Source: Dama dama (lineage: Eukaryota > Chordata > Mammalia > Artiodactyla > Cervidae). Taken from it: a stretch of 64,000 bases of DNA. Within the stretch, counting starts at the first letter, position 1, and every line of letters starts with the position of its first letter. The translations under genes were made by a program, and so were the position numbers. A model generated the notes under the pieces. That model ran no database searches, had not been told where the DNA came from, and worked only from the letters and a program-made list of their open reading frames with translations. The stretch lies in the NCBI RefSeq assembly GCF_033118175.1, contig NC_083714.1:11780001-11844000 (forward strand), given 5' to 3'. Positions 24,666 to 36,247 of this stretch are shown one piece after another.

Positions 24666-24835
24666 AGAGTCAAGAAACCCATTTTCTCTCTCCCCTCTCT
24701 CATTTTGTAAGTAGGGAAAACAGCCCACAGAAGGGCAGGGAGTTACTTACTCAAGCTCAAGCATCAGATTGGTGGCAAAGTCGGGACTCGAACCCAGATC
24801 TTCTGGACCCAAACCTGACCCACTTTCTACAACCT
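24666..24835 (-). repeat. MIR
   Basis: 'cattttgtaagtagggaaaa', 'ttactcaagctcaagcatca' and 'gtcgggactcgaacccagat' follow a reverse MIR. The 'gactcgaacccag' box is well kept. Confidence 0.82.
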
Positions 24836-24836
24836 C

Positions 24837-24926
24837 AAGCTGTAGCTCCTCTAGGAACTGTGCCTCCTCCATGAATTCGGGGTCCTCTACAAGCTGGGGC
24901 TCTTCCATGAGCTGAGGCTCCTCCAG
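24837..24926. repeat. Five-copy 18-bp minisatellite
   Basis: Five contiguous 18-mers lie at 24837, 24855, 24873, 24891 and 24909, of the form (a/g)a(g/a)ctgnggctcctccat. Unit length is exactly 18 with no indels, so the array stays in one reading frame. On the minus strand it encodes a glutamate-rich six-residue repeat (EEPQLM/V-like). An ATG at 24941 opens a 64-codon minus frame that ends at 24747 inside the MIR. No homology recognised; expression not shown. Confidence 0.8.
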
Positions 24927-24984
24927 TCTTTCCCCCTTCATTGTCACTGTTGCCCAGGGAAATCTTGATAGCCTGACTGGAGTT

Positions 24985-25075
24985 GATTTCTCTCTCTCTC
25001 TCTTGCCTGGCTGGGGTTGGTTCCTCTCTCTTTCTCTGTACCTCCCTCTCACGCTCTAGCTCTCCCTCTATAGCT
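24985..25075. repeat. CT-rich low-complexity tract
   Basis: A (TC)n run followed by further pyrimidine-rich sequence. Confidence 0.85.
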
Positions 25076-25380
25076 GCTGGGCTAGGGCGGGATCAACTGG
25101 AAACTCTTTCCCAGGCTCAGAAGAAAAAGTGCTCATGGAGCCTCAGGGCCAGCCTGGGCTGGCTCCGTTGTGGAGGCGGGAGGAAGTTCCCGGCCCTGAG
25201 TGCCTTCGGGGGCTCCCAGGCTCTGAGGGAAGGCTGGAGCTCCTGGGGCAAGTGCTGCCCTCCGGATCTTCTGCTGAGGCCGGGCCAGCTTCCTAAACTA
25301 ACTCCCAGACTGAAGGGGAGGGCCGGATCCTCCAGGGGAGCCCAGACAGTGGCTCTGCCAGCCAGCCCCTGTGGTTGGAA
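25076..25380. promoter_or_regulatory. GC-rich intronic patch, possible regulatory element
   Basis: The sequence is clearly richer in G+C than its surroundings and has several CpGs (ctccgttgtggaggcgggag, ccctgagtgccttcgggggc, gaggccgggccagc). It sits between a CT tract and ordinary intron. No TATA box, exon or known initiator is visible. Promoter or enhancer activity is inference only. Confidence 0.3.
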
Positions 25381-25684
25381 CTTTCAAAAAGACCAATGTT
25401 TCAGCAACTGATTTCTTTTCCAACCCGAACAGCAAGCCTTTCTGTCCCCCTTGCATGACTGTGGCTGTGGCATGCAGCCCCAGTCTGAACAGAAGCAGAA
25501 TTCCAGGGCTGGGACTCCATAACACCCAAGCCACTGGTCAATTCCATTAAATGAAATCAAATAAAAAACCACCGTTTTGGGCATCAGGGAGACCCAAAGC
25601 TGGTCTCTTGGCATGGAGATGTTGTGTACCTACTGGGATGGGATGTGCACAGCCATCTAGAGATGAGAATTCATAAGACCATTG

Positions 25685-25835
25685 GGTTAGAAAATCAGGA
25701 GACATGGTTTCTCTTTTCAGCTGGTCACTAACTGCCGTTTGGCTTGTGACAGGCACCCACCCATCTCTGGGCCTCAGTTTCCTCATTTGTAAAGGGTGAG
25801 GGTCAGACTGAATGACTGCAAAAGCCCTACCAGTT
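25685..25835 (+). repeat. MIR
   Basis: 'agctggtcactaactgccgt', 'tctctgggcctcagtttcct', 'catttgtaaagggtgagggt' follow forward MIR order. Confidence 0.85.
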
Positions 25836-26405
25836 CTGAGCCTCTGTGTCTGGCTAAGATGCAAGTGAAAGCAGAAGGTGCCAGCCCCCAACATTGGGTA
25901 GATGGAATTTCAAGGTCTTGAAGAGGCAGTCCCCGGTTCCACTGCCCTCTGAAATCCTTCTCCATTTGCCAGCAGTGCCAGTAGGGTGCCCTCATGCCTC
26001 TTTAGGTTTCAATCTCTGGTAAAAATGTCAAAGCTCCCGGCAGTTTGTCCCCTGCAAACAGAAGGAAACCTAGAAGCCTTGTCAGTCATTTACACCTGAG
26101 TGTGAATGAAGAAGGTTCAGAGAGCAAGCCTTGACAGAGATAAAGCTTGCCAGACTGGGCTGCAGGTGTTAGCTGGCTTTGGGCAGGACAGGTTGTGTGA
26201 TTGACGGAGCAAGGGGAGGGGTCTGTGAGGGGACTGGTGAGAGAGGGAGATAAGGCATGTCCTAAAAGGTTTTGTTCTGGCTCTTCATATGATTTGCCTA
26301 ATGATAAGGAAGGCTTCTCTTCACTGAGTGCTTCCTGGAACATCCTCTCACCTAACCCCCACCTCTCAACCACACTTCCACCATTTTCTTTTTCTTTTTT
26401 TAATT
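25836..26405. other. Unique intronic sequence, nothing recognised
   Basis: No repeat or exon recognised. Confidence 0.4.
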
Positions 26406-26480
26406 CCGCCATTTTCTAAATGAGGAAACTGAGGTTGAGAAGTCACTTGCTAATGTCACATAGTCTGTCAGGCCCTTCTC
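26406..26480 (-). repeat. MIR fragment
   Basis: 'taaatgaggaaactgaggtt' then 'gctaatgtcacatagtctg' is a reverse MIR core. Confidence 0.75.
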
Positions 26481-27169
26481 TACTCCTCAGTGGCTGCTCT
26501 AGGGTCTTTTGAGGATGAAGAAGCCCACCCCAGCTCCCCACAAAGGCCAGCACTTCCCACCCTACTGGGAGAGAAACCGGGAAAAACAGAGTGGGGCCCT
26601 GCCTCTCTAGGATCATGGCTCCCCATGATCAATGGCTCAGCATTCAAAAGCTCTGGACACACCTTGCAGTTAACACTAGAATATACTAGCAAAGCCACCC
26701 ATATCTGAATAGGTGGCTGAAGATATAGCAATTTGGAGACATGGTCATTTCGGGGGGCCAGTTTCGAGTATAATTTTCAGTGTGTTAGTTCTTTATTCTC
26801 TTCACTGACTTTCGCCCTGTTCATCTGGCAGGTGAAGAACTCTTCAAAGTCTTTCTGATCCTGATTTTCAGCTGATAGGCCATTATGGCCCTTAGAGAAT
26901 CACTCTGCCTAAATCATGGCTGCTTGATCTTGGCAATGAGAAAATTTCCTTGGGGGTTTGCTCCTATCTGAGGTCCCCAGTGAGCCAGAGTGACTTCAAA
27001 ATCCACACCTTAGGGTATTAGCAGTGACTGGGGGGCAAGAATCCCTCACAGAGGGACATAAATGATACAATGCCCAAGGTTTTAACAAGGTGACTTTTGT
27101 TTTTGTGAATTTTCTAATCCTCGGGGAAGGATTAGAACAACCCTTAGTCTGTGTTCTCACAGCTTCCTG
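26481..27169. other. Unique intronic sequence, nothing recognised
   Basis: No repeat or exon recognised. Confidence 0.4.
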
Positions 27170-27300
27170 CACCTTTTCTTCATTATGATCAATTGTAATG
27201 ATATGGCTATTTGTGTAATTATTATTTGGTGTCTGTCTCCATTATTAGATTGTAAGTTTCCTGCCACGGGGATCCTGACTGGCTTGTTGGCTGCCACTTT
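27170..27300 (+). repeat. L2 3' fragment
   Basis: 'atttggtgtctgtctccatt' and 'attagattgtaagtttcctg' match the L2 3' block (gtctgtctcccccactagaatgtaagctc). Confidence 0.65.
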
Positions 27301-27540
27301 CTCCCCATGTCTGATTTTCACATGTGTGTGAAAGGAGAAATCCTCCTCTTCCCCAAGCACCTGGGGTGTGCAGTCTTATTCCAATGACCTCCCACACTGA
27401 GATGCTCCCCAAAATTGTTAGACCATTAGGATGGATATACCACTGACGCTTATCTGCCTAGGAGATAAGAAACCTGAAAGATTCAGAGGGGAATTAACAG
27501 CTCCTTAGTCTGTTCCCCCACATGATTCCAGTCCTAGAAG

Positions 27541-27640
27541 AGCTGGTAAAGAATCCGCCTGCAATGCAGGAGACCCCAGTTCAATTCCTGGATTGGGAAG
27601 ATCCCCTGGAGAAGGGATAGACTACCCACCCCAGTATTCT
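27541..27640 (+). mobile_element. Bov-tA first (truncated) unit of tandem dimer
   Basis: A partial Bov-tA head and body (gctggtaaagaatccgcctg ... caccccagtattcttgg) stops abruptly. It is joined directly to a second complete copy in the same orientation. Confidence 0.9.
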
Positions 27641-27840
27641 TGGGCTTCTCTTGTGGCTCAGCTTGTAAAGAAGCCGCCTGCAATTGTGGGAGACCTAGGT
27701 TTGATTCCTAGGTTGGGAAGATCCCCTGGAAAAGGGAAAGGCTACCCACTCCAGTATTTTGGCCTAGAGAATTCCACGGACTGTATAGTCCATGGGGTTG
27801 CAAAGAGTCAGACATGACTGAGCGACTTTCACTTCACTTC
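27641..27840 (+). mobile_element. Bov-tA second unit of tandem dimer
   Basis: Complete Bov-tA from 'gcttctcttgtggctcagct' to 'gactgagcgactttcacttc'. It includes the diagnostic 'cacggactgtatagtccatg' variant of the Bov-tA2 type. Confidence 0.93.
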
Positions 27841-28074
27841 CATTTCCAATGGAAATTTCATACATGTTTCTATTATGAAAGTATTTTCCTAAAAACATTC
27901 ATCTCTCACACATGCACTTTTCTTTTCCTTATAAGCACCTGCATCTGATGCCTTTGCTTTCCCCACCTGTCTGACCCCTTTTGTCCATGATCCTTATTAC
28001 CAGCCCTCTCATACTTTTATTCAGTTCTTTATTGCTAGTCACCACCTTCCCCGTGTTTGCATTTTATGTAACAT

Positions 28075-28275
28075 CCCTTGGTAATTTTGTCTAGCTTCTC
28101 TGCATGCTAGTAGTCAGGAAGTTCTTTCTGTTATCTAATCACAGTTCTTCATGCTACAGTAGAGGCCTATTTCCTCTCGTTCTGTTTCTAGTGTAGTTTG
28201 GAAACAGCTAGTCACCATCTCTGAGTTGTGACTTTCTTATATTTGAAGATCAACCTCTCTTTGACCACCGTCTGG
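28075..28275 (+). repeat. L3/CR1 LINE 3' fragment
   Basis: 'tcaggaagttctttctgtta', 'gaggcctatttcctctcgtt', 'ggaaacagctagtcaccatc' and 'atatttgaagatcaacct' follow the CR1/L3 3' consensus. A second copy of this family lies at 53880-54295. Confidence 0.7.
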
Positions 28276-28900
28276 CCCATCCTTATGCTCATCTTCAATC
28301 AATCATCTTGGCTCCTTTAGCTTGGCCCCACAGCTCCCTGAAGTCCCAGGCGTTAGCCGGTTGGCTAAGCAAGCTTCTCTTCCCTTCTGCGTTCAGACTG
28401 TTTTTCAGCCTGGACAAATTATCTGACATTTTCAACCCAGAAAATTTAACCCTGAGGCCCCAGAAACGAATGCAGCCTGAAGCTTTGTGCCCCACGGCCT
28501 CTGTACAATGAGAAGCATTCACAACTTAGAAGGAGGCCCGCAAAGGGAAAATAAAACCCAGATGACCCTCTGTGGTTCTTTTTTTCTTTACAGTAAATAA
28601 TTTACAAAAACAAATTTCCCTCCACCATAGGCTTTATCACTGGTCTCCAGGGCCAGCCTTTACGTATTTCCATACCGTCATGGACTATTTTTAGTGAAAG
28701 ATGACATTAAGTACTGGCTGCCCCGTGGGCTTCAACCCCCATCTCTTCCTCCTGTCAGAATGTTGTCAGACCTCCCCTTTTGGACCTGCTGGCCACTCAT
28801 AGCCTAGAAATATTTCCAAGAGTGTGAGTAGCTATGGCATGACTTCAGGGGTTTCTGAGAAAGCCTCTGTCTAAACATGTCTCCTTCGGCTTGGGTCTGA
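28276..28900. other. Unique intronic sequence, nothing recognised
   Basis: No repeat or exon recognised. Confidence 0.4.
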
Positions 28901-28904
28901 TGAT

Positions 28905-29200
28905 TAGAATTTCAGCCATAGAGATTCATTTCTTTAGTTCAATATCACTTCCTCAGGAAGCCTTGTCTGATACTTTGTTACACTCTCAGAGAGGAACTTA
29001 TTCCTTTTCCCTCTTGGCACTTCTTTGTAATTATAGATTCATTAGCATGGTTATTTTGGTTAATGTTCATCTCTTTACTCTACTATTCCATGATGGCTGT
29101 GGCCATGCTTTTTGTGAGTTCCCCACTCTATTCCTGGTGCCTAACATTGAGCCTGTCACATGGAAGGCATGAGAGAAATATTTGTTGCTGACTGAATTTG
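28905..29200 (+). repeat. L2 3' end
   Basis: 'cacttcctcaggaagccttg', 'gcacttctttgtaattatag', 'catgatggctgtggccatgc' and 'gcctgtcacatggaaggcat' track the L2 3' UTR, ending near 'aatatttgttgctgactgaa'. Confidence 0.82.
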
Positions 29201-29545
29201 CTCATGAAGCTAAATGTGAATTTTCCAGAGCACTGATAGGAAAGGGTGTGGGCATGCATGCCCAGGACACTAGCTCGGTGCGAGGGCCCCAGAAAGCAAC
29301 GTGCTGACCGTAAGCAGCAATCTGCTTCCCCAGATGACCCAAGGCTGCTTCCTTTTTGCTACTCCAGCTCCCTTTCCTTTCCTGTCAGCTTGAGGCTTCC
29401 CTCCTTCCTCAGCCAAATCCCAGGACCTTCATTTATATGGCATCTGGGAAGGAAGGGTTTGACCAAGGTATTGATACAAACAAGGCTAAAATGACACCCC
29501 GTGAGGCCGCCAGGAACTTTTTTTTCCAGAGAGATTTGGGTGAAC
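29201..29545. other. Unique intronic sequence, nothing recognised
   Basis: No repeat or exon recognised. Confidence 0.4.
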
Positions 29546-29546
29546 A

Positions 29547-29573
29547 ATGTGTGTGTGTGTATCTGTGTGTGTA
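29547..29573. repeat. (GT)n microsatellite
   Basis: Interrupted GT tract immediately before a Bov-tA. Confidence 0.85.
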
Positions 29574-29578
29574 TTCTT

Positions 29579-29796
29579 GGGCTTCCCTGATAGCTTAGCC
29601 AGTAAAGAATCTGCCTGAAATGCAGGAGACCTGGGTTCAATCCCTGAGTTGGGAAGATCCCCTGGAGAGGGGAATGACAACCCACTCCAGTATTCTTGCC
29701 TGGAGAATCCCATGGACAGAGGAGCCTAGTGGGCTACAGTCCATGGGGTCGCAAAGAGTCAAGCACGACTGAGCAACTAACACTACTACACTACAT
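29579..29796 (+). mobile_element. Bov-tA SINE
   Basis: Full-length forward copy from 'gggcttccctgatagcttag' through 'ggttcaatccctgagttggg' to 'gactgagcaactaacactac'. Confidence 0.95.
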
Positions 29797-30454
29797 ATAC
29801 ATTCTCAGGGCAGTGCCTTGACATGATCCTTGTTCTGTTATCCCCCTCAGAAGGGGCCTGGTGGAGACCGAGGCCAGAGATGCACAGATGTGAAGCCATA
29901 CCCCCAGACTCCTCTGGCACCCACCCTCAACTGCACTCCCATGCTTAGCCCTCCTGGTTCTGATGAGCTTTCTGCAAGCATCGAGGAGTGGTGCCTTTCT
30001 GCTCTTGGGCCCTGAAGGCCTCCACCTACCCAAGCCTAGCTAGGTCCCTGAGGGGAGGCTTGCTCCGACTCAGAAAGGGGCCACAAGAGGAGGGCCAGAT
30101 CAGGTCTCTCATACATGGAAAGTGTTCCTTGCTGTCCCCACCCCAGCCAGCTCCTTCTGACCCATGACCCTCGCTGGATAGGCAAGGTGCCCTCTCCCCT
30201 CCCATCAGACAGCCTTACAGCTCTTTCCACTGGCCATTCTTTAAGGCCCTGCTGGAAGCTGCTGCCATAAAGAGACTCTCCCTTCCTAGTTTGCTTTGGC
30301 GCTGCCTAGGTTTTGGGCTTGCAGACCCAGGAAACAGTAAGCTTGAGGCCTTTCCCTCAAGGAGCAGAAGCCCCAGCCCAGCCTGCAGTGGCTGGTGGCT
30401 CCGCTGGAACTGCTTTGGTCATGCCACCTCCCTCCTCTATCCCTCTTCCATGCC
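29797..30454. other. Unique intronic sequence, nothing recognised
   Basis: No repeat or exon recognised. Confidence 0.4.
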
Positions 30455-30545
30455 TAACGGGGCAGGCATTCAATAAATCTGCAGTAGGTGCTGGGTAAAT
30501 AGCAGGCCCGTGGTCAATAAATGATGGATTGATTAACTGAAGCGC
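30455..30545 (+). repeat. MIR/L2 3'-end fragment
   Basis: Two 'caataaat' words in the context 'ggcattcaataaatctgcag' and 'ggtcaataaatgatggattg' resemble the L2/MIR 3' terminus. Confidence 0.45.
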
Positions 30546-33338
30546 TTGGCTGCTCAGTAAAAGGTCTAATGAGGCACTGCCGTGGTTCATTTTCCTGTGC
30601 ACCTGGGGAGGCAGAGTTTAGTGCCTTAAGACTGGGCCAGGTTTATCTTATTCGTTTTTCTTTCCCTTTCTTTTCTTTCTTTTTTTTTTACTGCAACTAT
30701 CAACTGAAAGGGTGAGGGGTAGAGAGAAGTGAGAGGCTGGAGGCCTGGGAGGGGCCTCAAGAAGGGGGAATCCTGCACCTCCGCCTCAGTTTCTGCCCCC
30801 AACTGTCACTGGATTCGGGGAACTTGGGGTGTCCAGCTCTCCTGAGCCCTGAGATGGTGGTCCTGGGCTTGTCTGAGAGTTGCATACAAATCACACCTGT
30901 CAGTAATTCCCATGCTATCTTTTGACTTTACCTCCTTGTTTCTTCCTCCTTTCCTTGGACAGGAGGGCAGTGTCCCCCACTACACTCAGCCTGTGAGGCA
31001 TTTACCTACTGGCAACACAGTGTGACACGCTGGGTGGAGACAAGGAAAGAGAAGAGGACCTATTGGTTTAGACATAAACTTTGAGCCAGTGGACTATTAG
31101 ATTGATGGGGCTATTCTGTGTTGTAGATATTCACGTGAGTTTATTAGAGAAATATGTCATAGAATTTAGCAAGTCCCGTTTCACTGGGGGCTCAGTTGCA
31201 CCAAACCAGCAATGCCATTTTCTGAAAGAGCTAGAAAGTGAACTAGGTATCACTGTGAATTCAGGCCAGCCTGGGGACTTTGAGACTGTGAAGAACGGAC
31301 TGGGAATTGGATTGGGCCTCCCAGCTTCTACTAAATCCATCTCCCTAAAGTCCCCAGAACAGTACCTGACCCAACAAAAGGAAGAACTTCTGACACCTGT
31401 TCTGCACCCCTACCCCCGATACACCAGGCTGACTTCAGCACTGTACCATCAGGTGACAGCAGGAGATGCCACCCCCTCAAGAACACCCCAAACCATGCTT
31501 AAGCCCAAAGCAGCTCACCTGCCTGCTTACATGTGCTGCAGAGTGTGGGGGCCTCAGGGGGGAATCACCTTCACTGCCTGGCACTTGCCTCTGAGCAGAC
31601 TCTTGGCCTGACACTAGGCAGGGAAGGCTTTTCCTTTGGAAGTGTAGTGAGCTCTACTTAGACCCTCAGCAGGCTTCTGAATGCCTGGCCCCAGGGAAGC
31701 CTGCAACTGAGCAAGCAGAAGCTTGATGCCTCAGTAACCTGGCTCTGTTACATAATGCACTATGAGAGATATGAGTCAGGGACCTCAGGCTGGCCCAGGC
31801 CCAGCCTAGCCTGGGAGTGAGGCTAAAAGGGAGGTGTGTGTTTGTGTGTGGGGGGAGGGGGGGTAAGCCAGGAAGGAGCTGCTGGAACCACTTCCCTTCC
31901 TCTCACTTCTCACCCCCTTCTTCCTCAGGGATAGCTATAGCCAATCGCTGGCCTACAAAGCTCGGAGTGGGAATCCCGGCCAGACCTTGAGCTGTGAGCA
32001 GCTGCTCTCCATCTCCCCTGAAGAGAAGACAAGAGGAAGTAGGCTGAATACCCAAGGCTGTTTCGTGAGTAAATTCTTCCTTCTAGGAAGGATGGGGAAG
32101 GTCCCTCTGGGGCTTTGTCCACAGGCAGGGGCCTGATTTCAGGCTGGGCCTATTTGAGGAAAGTGGTTCCCAGGGGAGGAAGGCTGATCGCATGCCTGTG
32201 GCATCACTGACCAAGCAGCTTAGGGCTCTGGTTTCCCCTCGGGCTAGTGCTGCACAATGGGAAGCCTCCCAGTCAGTCTCCGTGCTGGCTGGGATCTCAC
32301 ACCTCGCAAACTGTTTCCCATAGGGCAACAGCCACTTTGGGGCAGAGATTTCCAGGTAGAAGGTACAAGTGAATTAGCTTTGCCCCATGAAAAGACTCCC
32401 TCCTGCCCAGATTAGCATTTGTAAAAGCTTATTTTCTAGACTCCTCCCATCTTATCCCCACTCTGACTCCTTAGCTAAGCTGGACTTTGGCATGGGTATG
32501 TGGTGGCTTCCATAAGCCATTTCCCCACACTGACTCCTCATCAAACCTGCTTTGAGGCTGAGATCTAGCCTTCAGCCTTCACAGAGAACCTATTAGTCCA
32601 CAGGGTCCTGCTCTGCCAAACCTGTGGTCCCAAGCGAAGCCCTAACCCTTGTCCCATTATTGCAGGCAATGGGACAGCACATGTCCTGGGCCATTATTGC
32701 CTTCTTCATCTAAAAGAGAAATTTAGTCTTTTTTGACCTCTGTGGTCAAGGAATGCTCTCCCTTGAGTGCACTGAGCACACTGAGTGCCCCACCAAATGG
32801 GTCCAAGCTTCAGGCCCACTCAGCACACTGGCTTCTCCAGGGCTCGCAAGACTACTGCATGACACCAACCAATTTGTTATGTAAACCCAGCCAGTCATGG
32901 CAGATTATGGCTCTGTGGTTATCTTGAGGGATCCCTTACACAAGAGGAGAAAGTTCAGGTAAGAGCATAATTGTGATGAGCAAACACGGCACAATGGCTA
33001 CCACCAAGGTAAAGACATGGCTGACCTTATTCCTCTCAACCAGCCCACAAAGCACAGGCAAATGCTCTGCTAGGCTCCACCACTCAGGGGACCCAGAGAC
33101 CCTGGCAGCCTTGGCCAGACACATCCATCTCCATTTACCCAGACTTCCTGGCCTTTGGGACCTGTTATGGAAAGGAGCCAAAGCTCTACCTGGAATTGAG
33201 AGCTTGTTAGTTTATCTGGAAGTGCAAATATAAGCAGGATTGTTAACCTTCTCTTCAGGCGAGGAGGGAAAATAAGGTCACCCTGAAAAGAGTTATTTTC
33301 TGAGGTGTGGGCTCACATGGGCCCATTCCTGGCAAGAC
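30546..33338. other. Long repeat-poor intronic stretch (2.8 kb)
   Basis: No transposon or exon is recognised. A 176-codon plus frame at 31081-31611 is the longest in unique sequence, but it begins with TTG and has no recognisable domain, so I do not call it. A pyrimidine run lies at 30655-30690 and a G-rich run at 31840-31865. Confidence 0.4.
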
Positions 33339-33348
33339 TGAGGAGGAG

Positions 33349-33480
33349 GCTGCTGCTGCTGCTAAGTCACGTCAGTCGTGTCCGACTCTGTGTGACCCCA
33401 TAGATGGCAGCCCACCAGGCTCTTGTCCCTGGGATTCTCCAGGCAAGAATACTGGAGTGGGTTGCCATTTCCTTCTCCAG
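33349..33480 (-). mobile_element. BovA monomer (partial BOV-A2)
   Basis: 'ctgctgctgctaagtcacgt', 'cagtcgtgtccgactctgtg', 'gcaagaatactggagtgggt' and 'ccatttccttctccag' form one BovA unit of BOV-A2 in reverse. It is flanked on both sides by gaggaggagg runs that probably represent the TSD. Confidence 0.9.
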
Positions 33481-34069
33481 AGGAGGAGGAGGAGGTGGAA
33501 TTTGTGTTCTGTTCTTGTCACTTTTCTTAAGAGCACGAACCTTCCATCCAGACCTCTTGAGCTCCGTGCTGCCCAGAGCCCCACATTGCAGCAGGCCTTT
33601 CAAGGACTCTGGCCCCATCTCTCTGCTTCTCTTCTCCAACTCAGCTTTCATAGGTTCCATTCCCATAGAACCGTATTCCCAATGAGCTGTCACCCCCGAA
33701 GGAAGTTCTGATAAACAAACCACACAAAGTAGTCAATGGTGAGTAAAACATTTACATGTTACTCTCTTAAAAAGGAAACCTTGGGTAGCAAACCTGGGTA
33801 GACCCTGCCCATTCATGACAGAGACACACTCAAACTTTTTCCAGTCCCTAATTCATGAGCATCCTGAAAGCACATCATTTCCCTCATAAAACTTCTATAA
33901 TTTGGTTAAACTTCTTAGCTTTCTTTCATTGTAATCACTAGCACTAGCAGTTGACTCTGCGAGGGAGGTCTTCTCCCCAAAGAAATAGACATTTGCTCTT
34001 TTCATGGGCATTACTACACTTGAATGAATTGACTATGAGAAAAGGACCACAGAATAGGGCTGAAAAGTA

Positions 34070-34790
34070 GGTCTGGGCAACTCCACTCCTAGGTAGAGAC
34101 CCAAAAGAATTGAAAGAAGGGGCTCAAAAAGATACTTGGACACCAATGTCCAAAGCAGCATACTTCACCAGAGCAAGCAGGTGGAAACAACCCAAGTTTG
34201 TGAACAGGTGAATTGGATGAATGAAAATGGGGTGTATCCATCAAAGGAATGTCATTCACTCATAAACAGAAGTGCTGATAAATGGATAGAGCTTGAAAAC
34301 ATTACCTCAAGTGAATGAAGGCCACATTTTGTATAATTCTACTCATAGAAAATAATCTCAAATAGGCAAATTCCTGAGATAGAACAGAGGTTACCAAGGA
34401 CTGGAGGGAGAGGAGAACAGGGAGTTACTGCTTCATGAAGTGAAGAGTTAGTCATTCAGTCGTGCTACCTCATGGACTGTAGTCCACCAGGCTCCTCTGT
34501 CCATGGAATCCTCCAGGCAAGAATACTGGAGTGGGTAGCCATTTCCTTCTCCAGGGGATCTTCTGGACCCAGGGATCAAATCCGGGTCTCCTGCATTACA
34601 GGCAGATTCTTTACCACCTGAGCCACCAGGGAAGGTACTAAATAGGTACAGAGTTTCTATTTGGGATGGTGCCAAAGTTCTGGAATGGGTAATATTGCTG
34701 ACTGCACCATTGTGAATATACTTAATACCACTGACTTGCACACTCAAAAATGGTTAAAATGACAAATTTTATGTTATAAATATTTTACTG
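34070..34790 (+). mobile_element. Old L1 3' end, split by a SINE
   Basis: The left part has the end of L1 ORF2 and start of 3' UTR (caactccactcctaggtaga, agcagcatacttcaccagag, gctgataaatggatagagct). The right part has 'gtgaatatacttaataccac' and 'atggttaaaatgacaaattt'. The two halves are interrupted at 34441-34634 by a Bov-tA. It is of L1M type and 5'-truncated. Confidence 0.82.
34441..34634 (-). mobile_element. Bov-tA SINE inside L1
   Basis: Reverse Bov-tA from 'gtgaagagttagtcattcag' to 'ctgagccaccagggaagg'. Its position inside the L1 makes it the younger insertion. Confidence 0.93.
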
Positions 34791-34860
34791 GTATATACGC
34801 ATATACCTAATATATACATATATAACATACACTCACATATGTAGTATATATAATAGTTGC
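34791..34860. repeat. AT-rich low-complexity tract
   Basis: Degenerate (TATA/CATA)n sequence following the L1 tail. Confidence 0.8.
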
Positions 34861-35858
34861 TGGTAGAGCAGTAGGGTCACTCACCACCCAAAGCCTCTGA
34901 GCACATGGAATTCACATCTGTGTCTCAGCAAAAAGACAGTTTCTAACACATCAGGGCTCTCATGAAGTATATAAACCATGAATGTTAAGTCTGCAAATGC
35001 ATTTGTGTTTTCAACAGAGAATGTGTCTTAATTCAATGTGCCTATTCTTTGTCAGATCACTAGGCACTCAGGAAAAAGTTATTTTTAATTACCCTGGGCT
35101 AGGAAAGGACTTTCAGAGCTTGATACCAAAAGCAAAACTCACAAAGGCAAAGAATAACAGACTTAAGCACATAGAAACTCAAAACCTTTTCCCAGCAAAG
35201 TACACTATCCTCAAAATCAAATGGCAAAATTAGTTGACAAAAGGTTGCAATCTCTAAATCAGAATTTCTTGTGGTGTGGCCCAAATACCGCTGTACTATG
35301 GAATAGGAACTTTAGATGACAAGGACAGAAAATTGATCTTAGAGTATAAAATTAAGCACTACAGCAGGCAGGTGGGAGAGTTTTGCCTCCCAAATCCTCT
35401 ATGTCCTCAGAAATCAGGTTCAGGAATATACATTTATGAAATCATTACTTTGAAGACTCAGAGAAGCACAAATAATTTTTATGCAAATTTTTCTTGGAAG
35501 CCTGATCTCTGAATCCACATCTTTCCCTTTACTACTATATAGCACATCAATAGGGAAGGTTAAAAGAATTAACACATGTAAAACAACTAGAAATCTTGCT
35601 ATTATTATTTCTGTGCATCTAAGTGGGGACCAGTTGTTGCCAGCGCAGAAGCTTAAAGGTAGACTCTGAGGGCTCTCAGAGCTGCAAGAGAACTCAGATT
35701 CAAAGTAGCTCAAATCACACTGGCTGGAGTGCTGGGAAGCTGAAGAATAGAGCTGATTAAGTAGGATTGGATAAAATCTTAGAAATAAATTTGAGATTAC
35801 AACAATGACAACAACAGAATATGGCAAAAGCTCCCCTTTCAGCTTGCTATACTTTACT
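34861..35858. other. Unique intronic sequence, nothing recognised
   Basis: No repeat or exon confidently recognised. Two overlapping open frames at 35420-35827 (minus) and 35481-35669 (plus) are shadows of each other. Confidence 0.4.
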
Positions 35859-35870
35859 GATCAGAGAATT

Positions 35871-36083
35871 TGTTGTTGTTTAGTCACTAAGTTGTGTCTG
35901 ACTCTTTTGTGACCTCATGGACTGTAGCCTGCCAGGCTCCTCTGTCCATGGGATTCTCCAGTCAAGAATACTGGAGTGGGTTGCCACTTCCTTCTCCAGG
36001 GGATCTTCCCAACCCAGGAAATGAACCCGTGTCTCCGGCACTGGCAGGTGAATTCTTCACCAGTGAGCCACCACAGAAGCCCA
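35871..36083 (-). mobile_element. Bov-tA SINE with 12-bp TSD
   Basis: Reverse full-length Bov-tA (tgttgttgtttagtcactaa ... gagccaccacagaagccc), flanked by exact copies of gatcagagaatt at 35859-35870 and 36084-36095. Confidence 0.96.
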
Positions 36084-36247
36084 GATCAGAGAATTAAGGC
36101 CCCTCAAATTTCAACTTTGCAAATTTTTTATTAAGCTGCATTTCAATTGAAAAAAAATTAGCTCTTTGCCCAGAATATTCTGTCTCTTAGGTTTTCCAGT
36201 TTTAGAAGCATTTAAAAATAATACAGTATAGTCCCCTAATAATAGAT

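Noticed and set aside
31081..31611. 176-codon plus-strand open frame in unique intron sequence
   Set aside because: It starts at TTG, has no recognised domain and is on the strand opposite to the host gene. Length alone is not enough.
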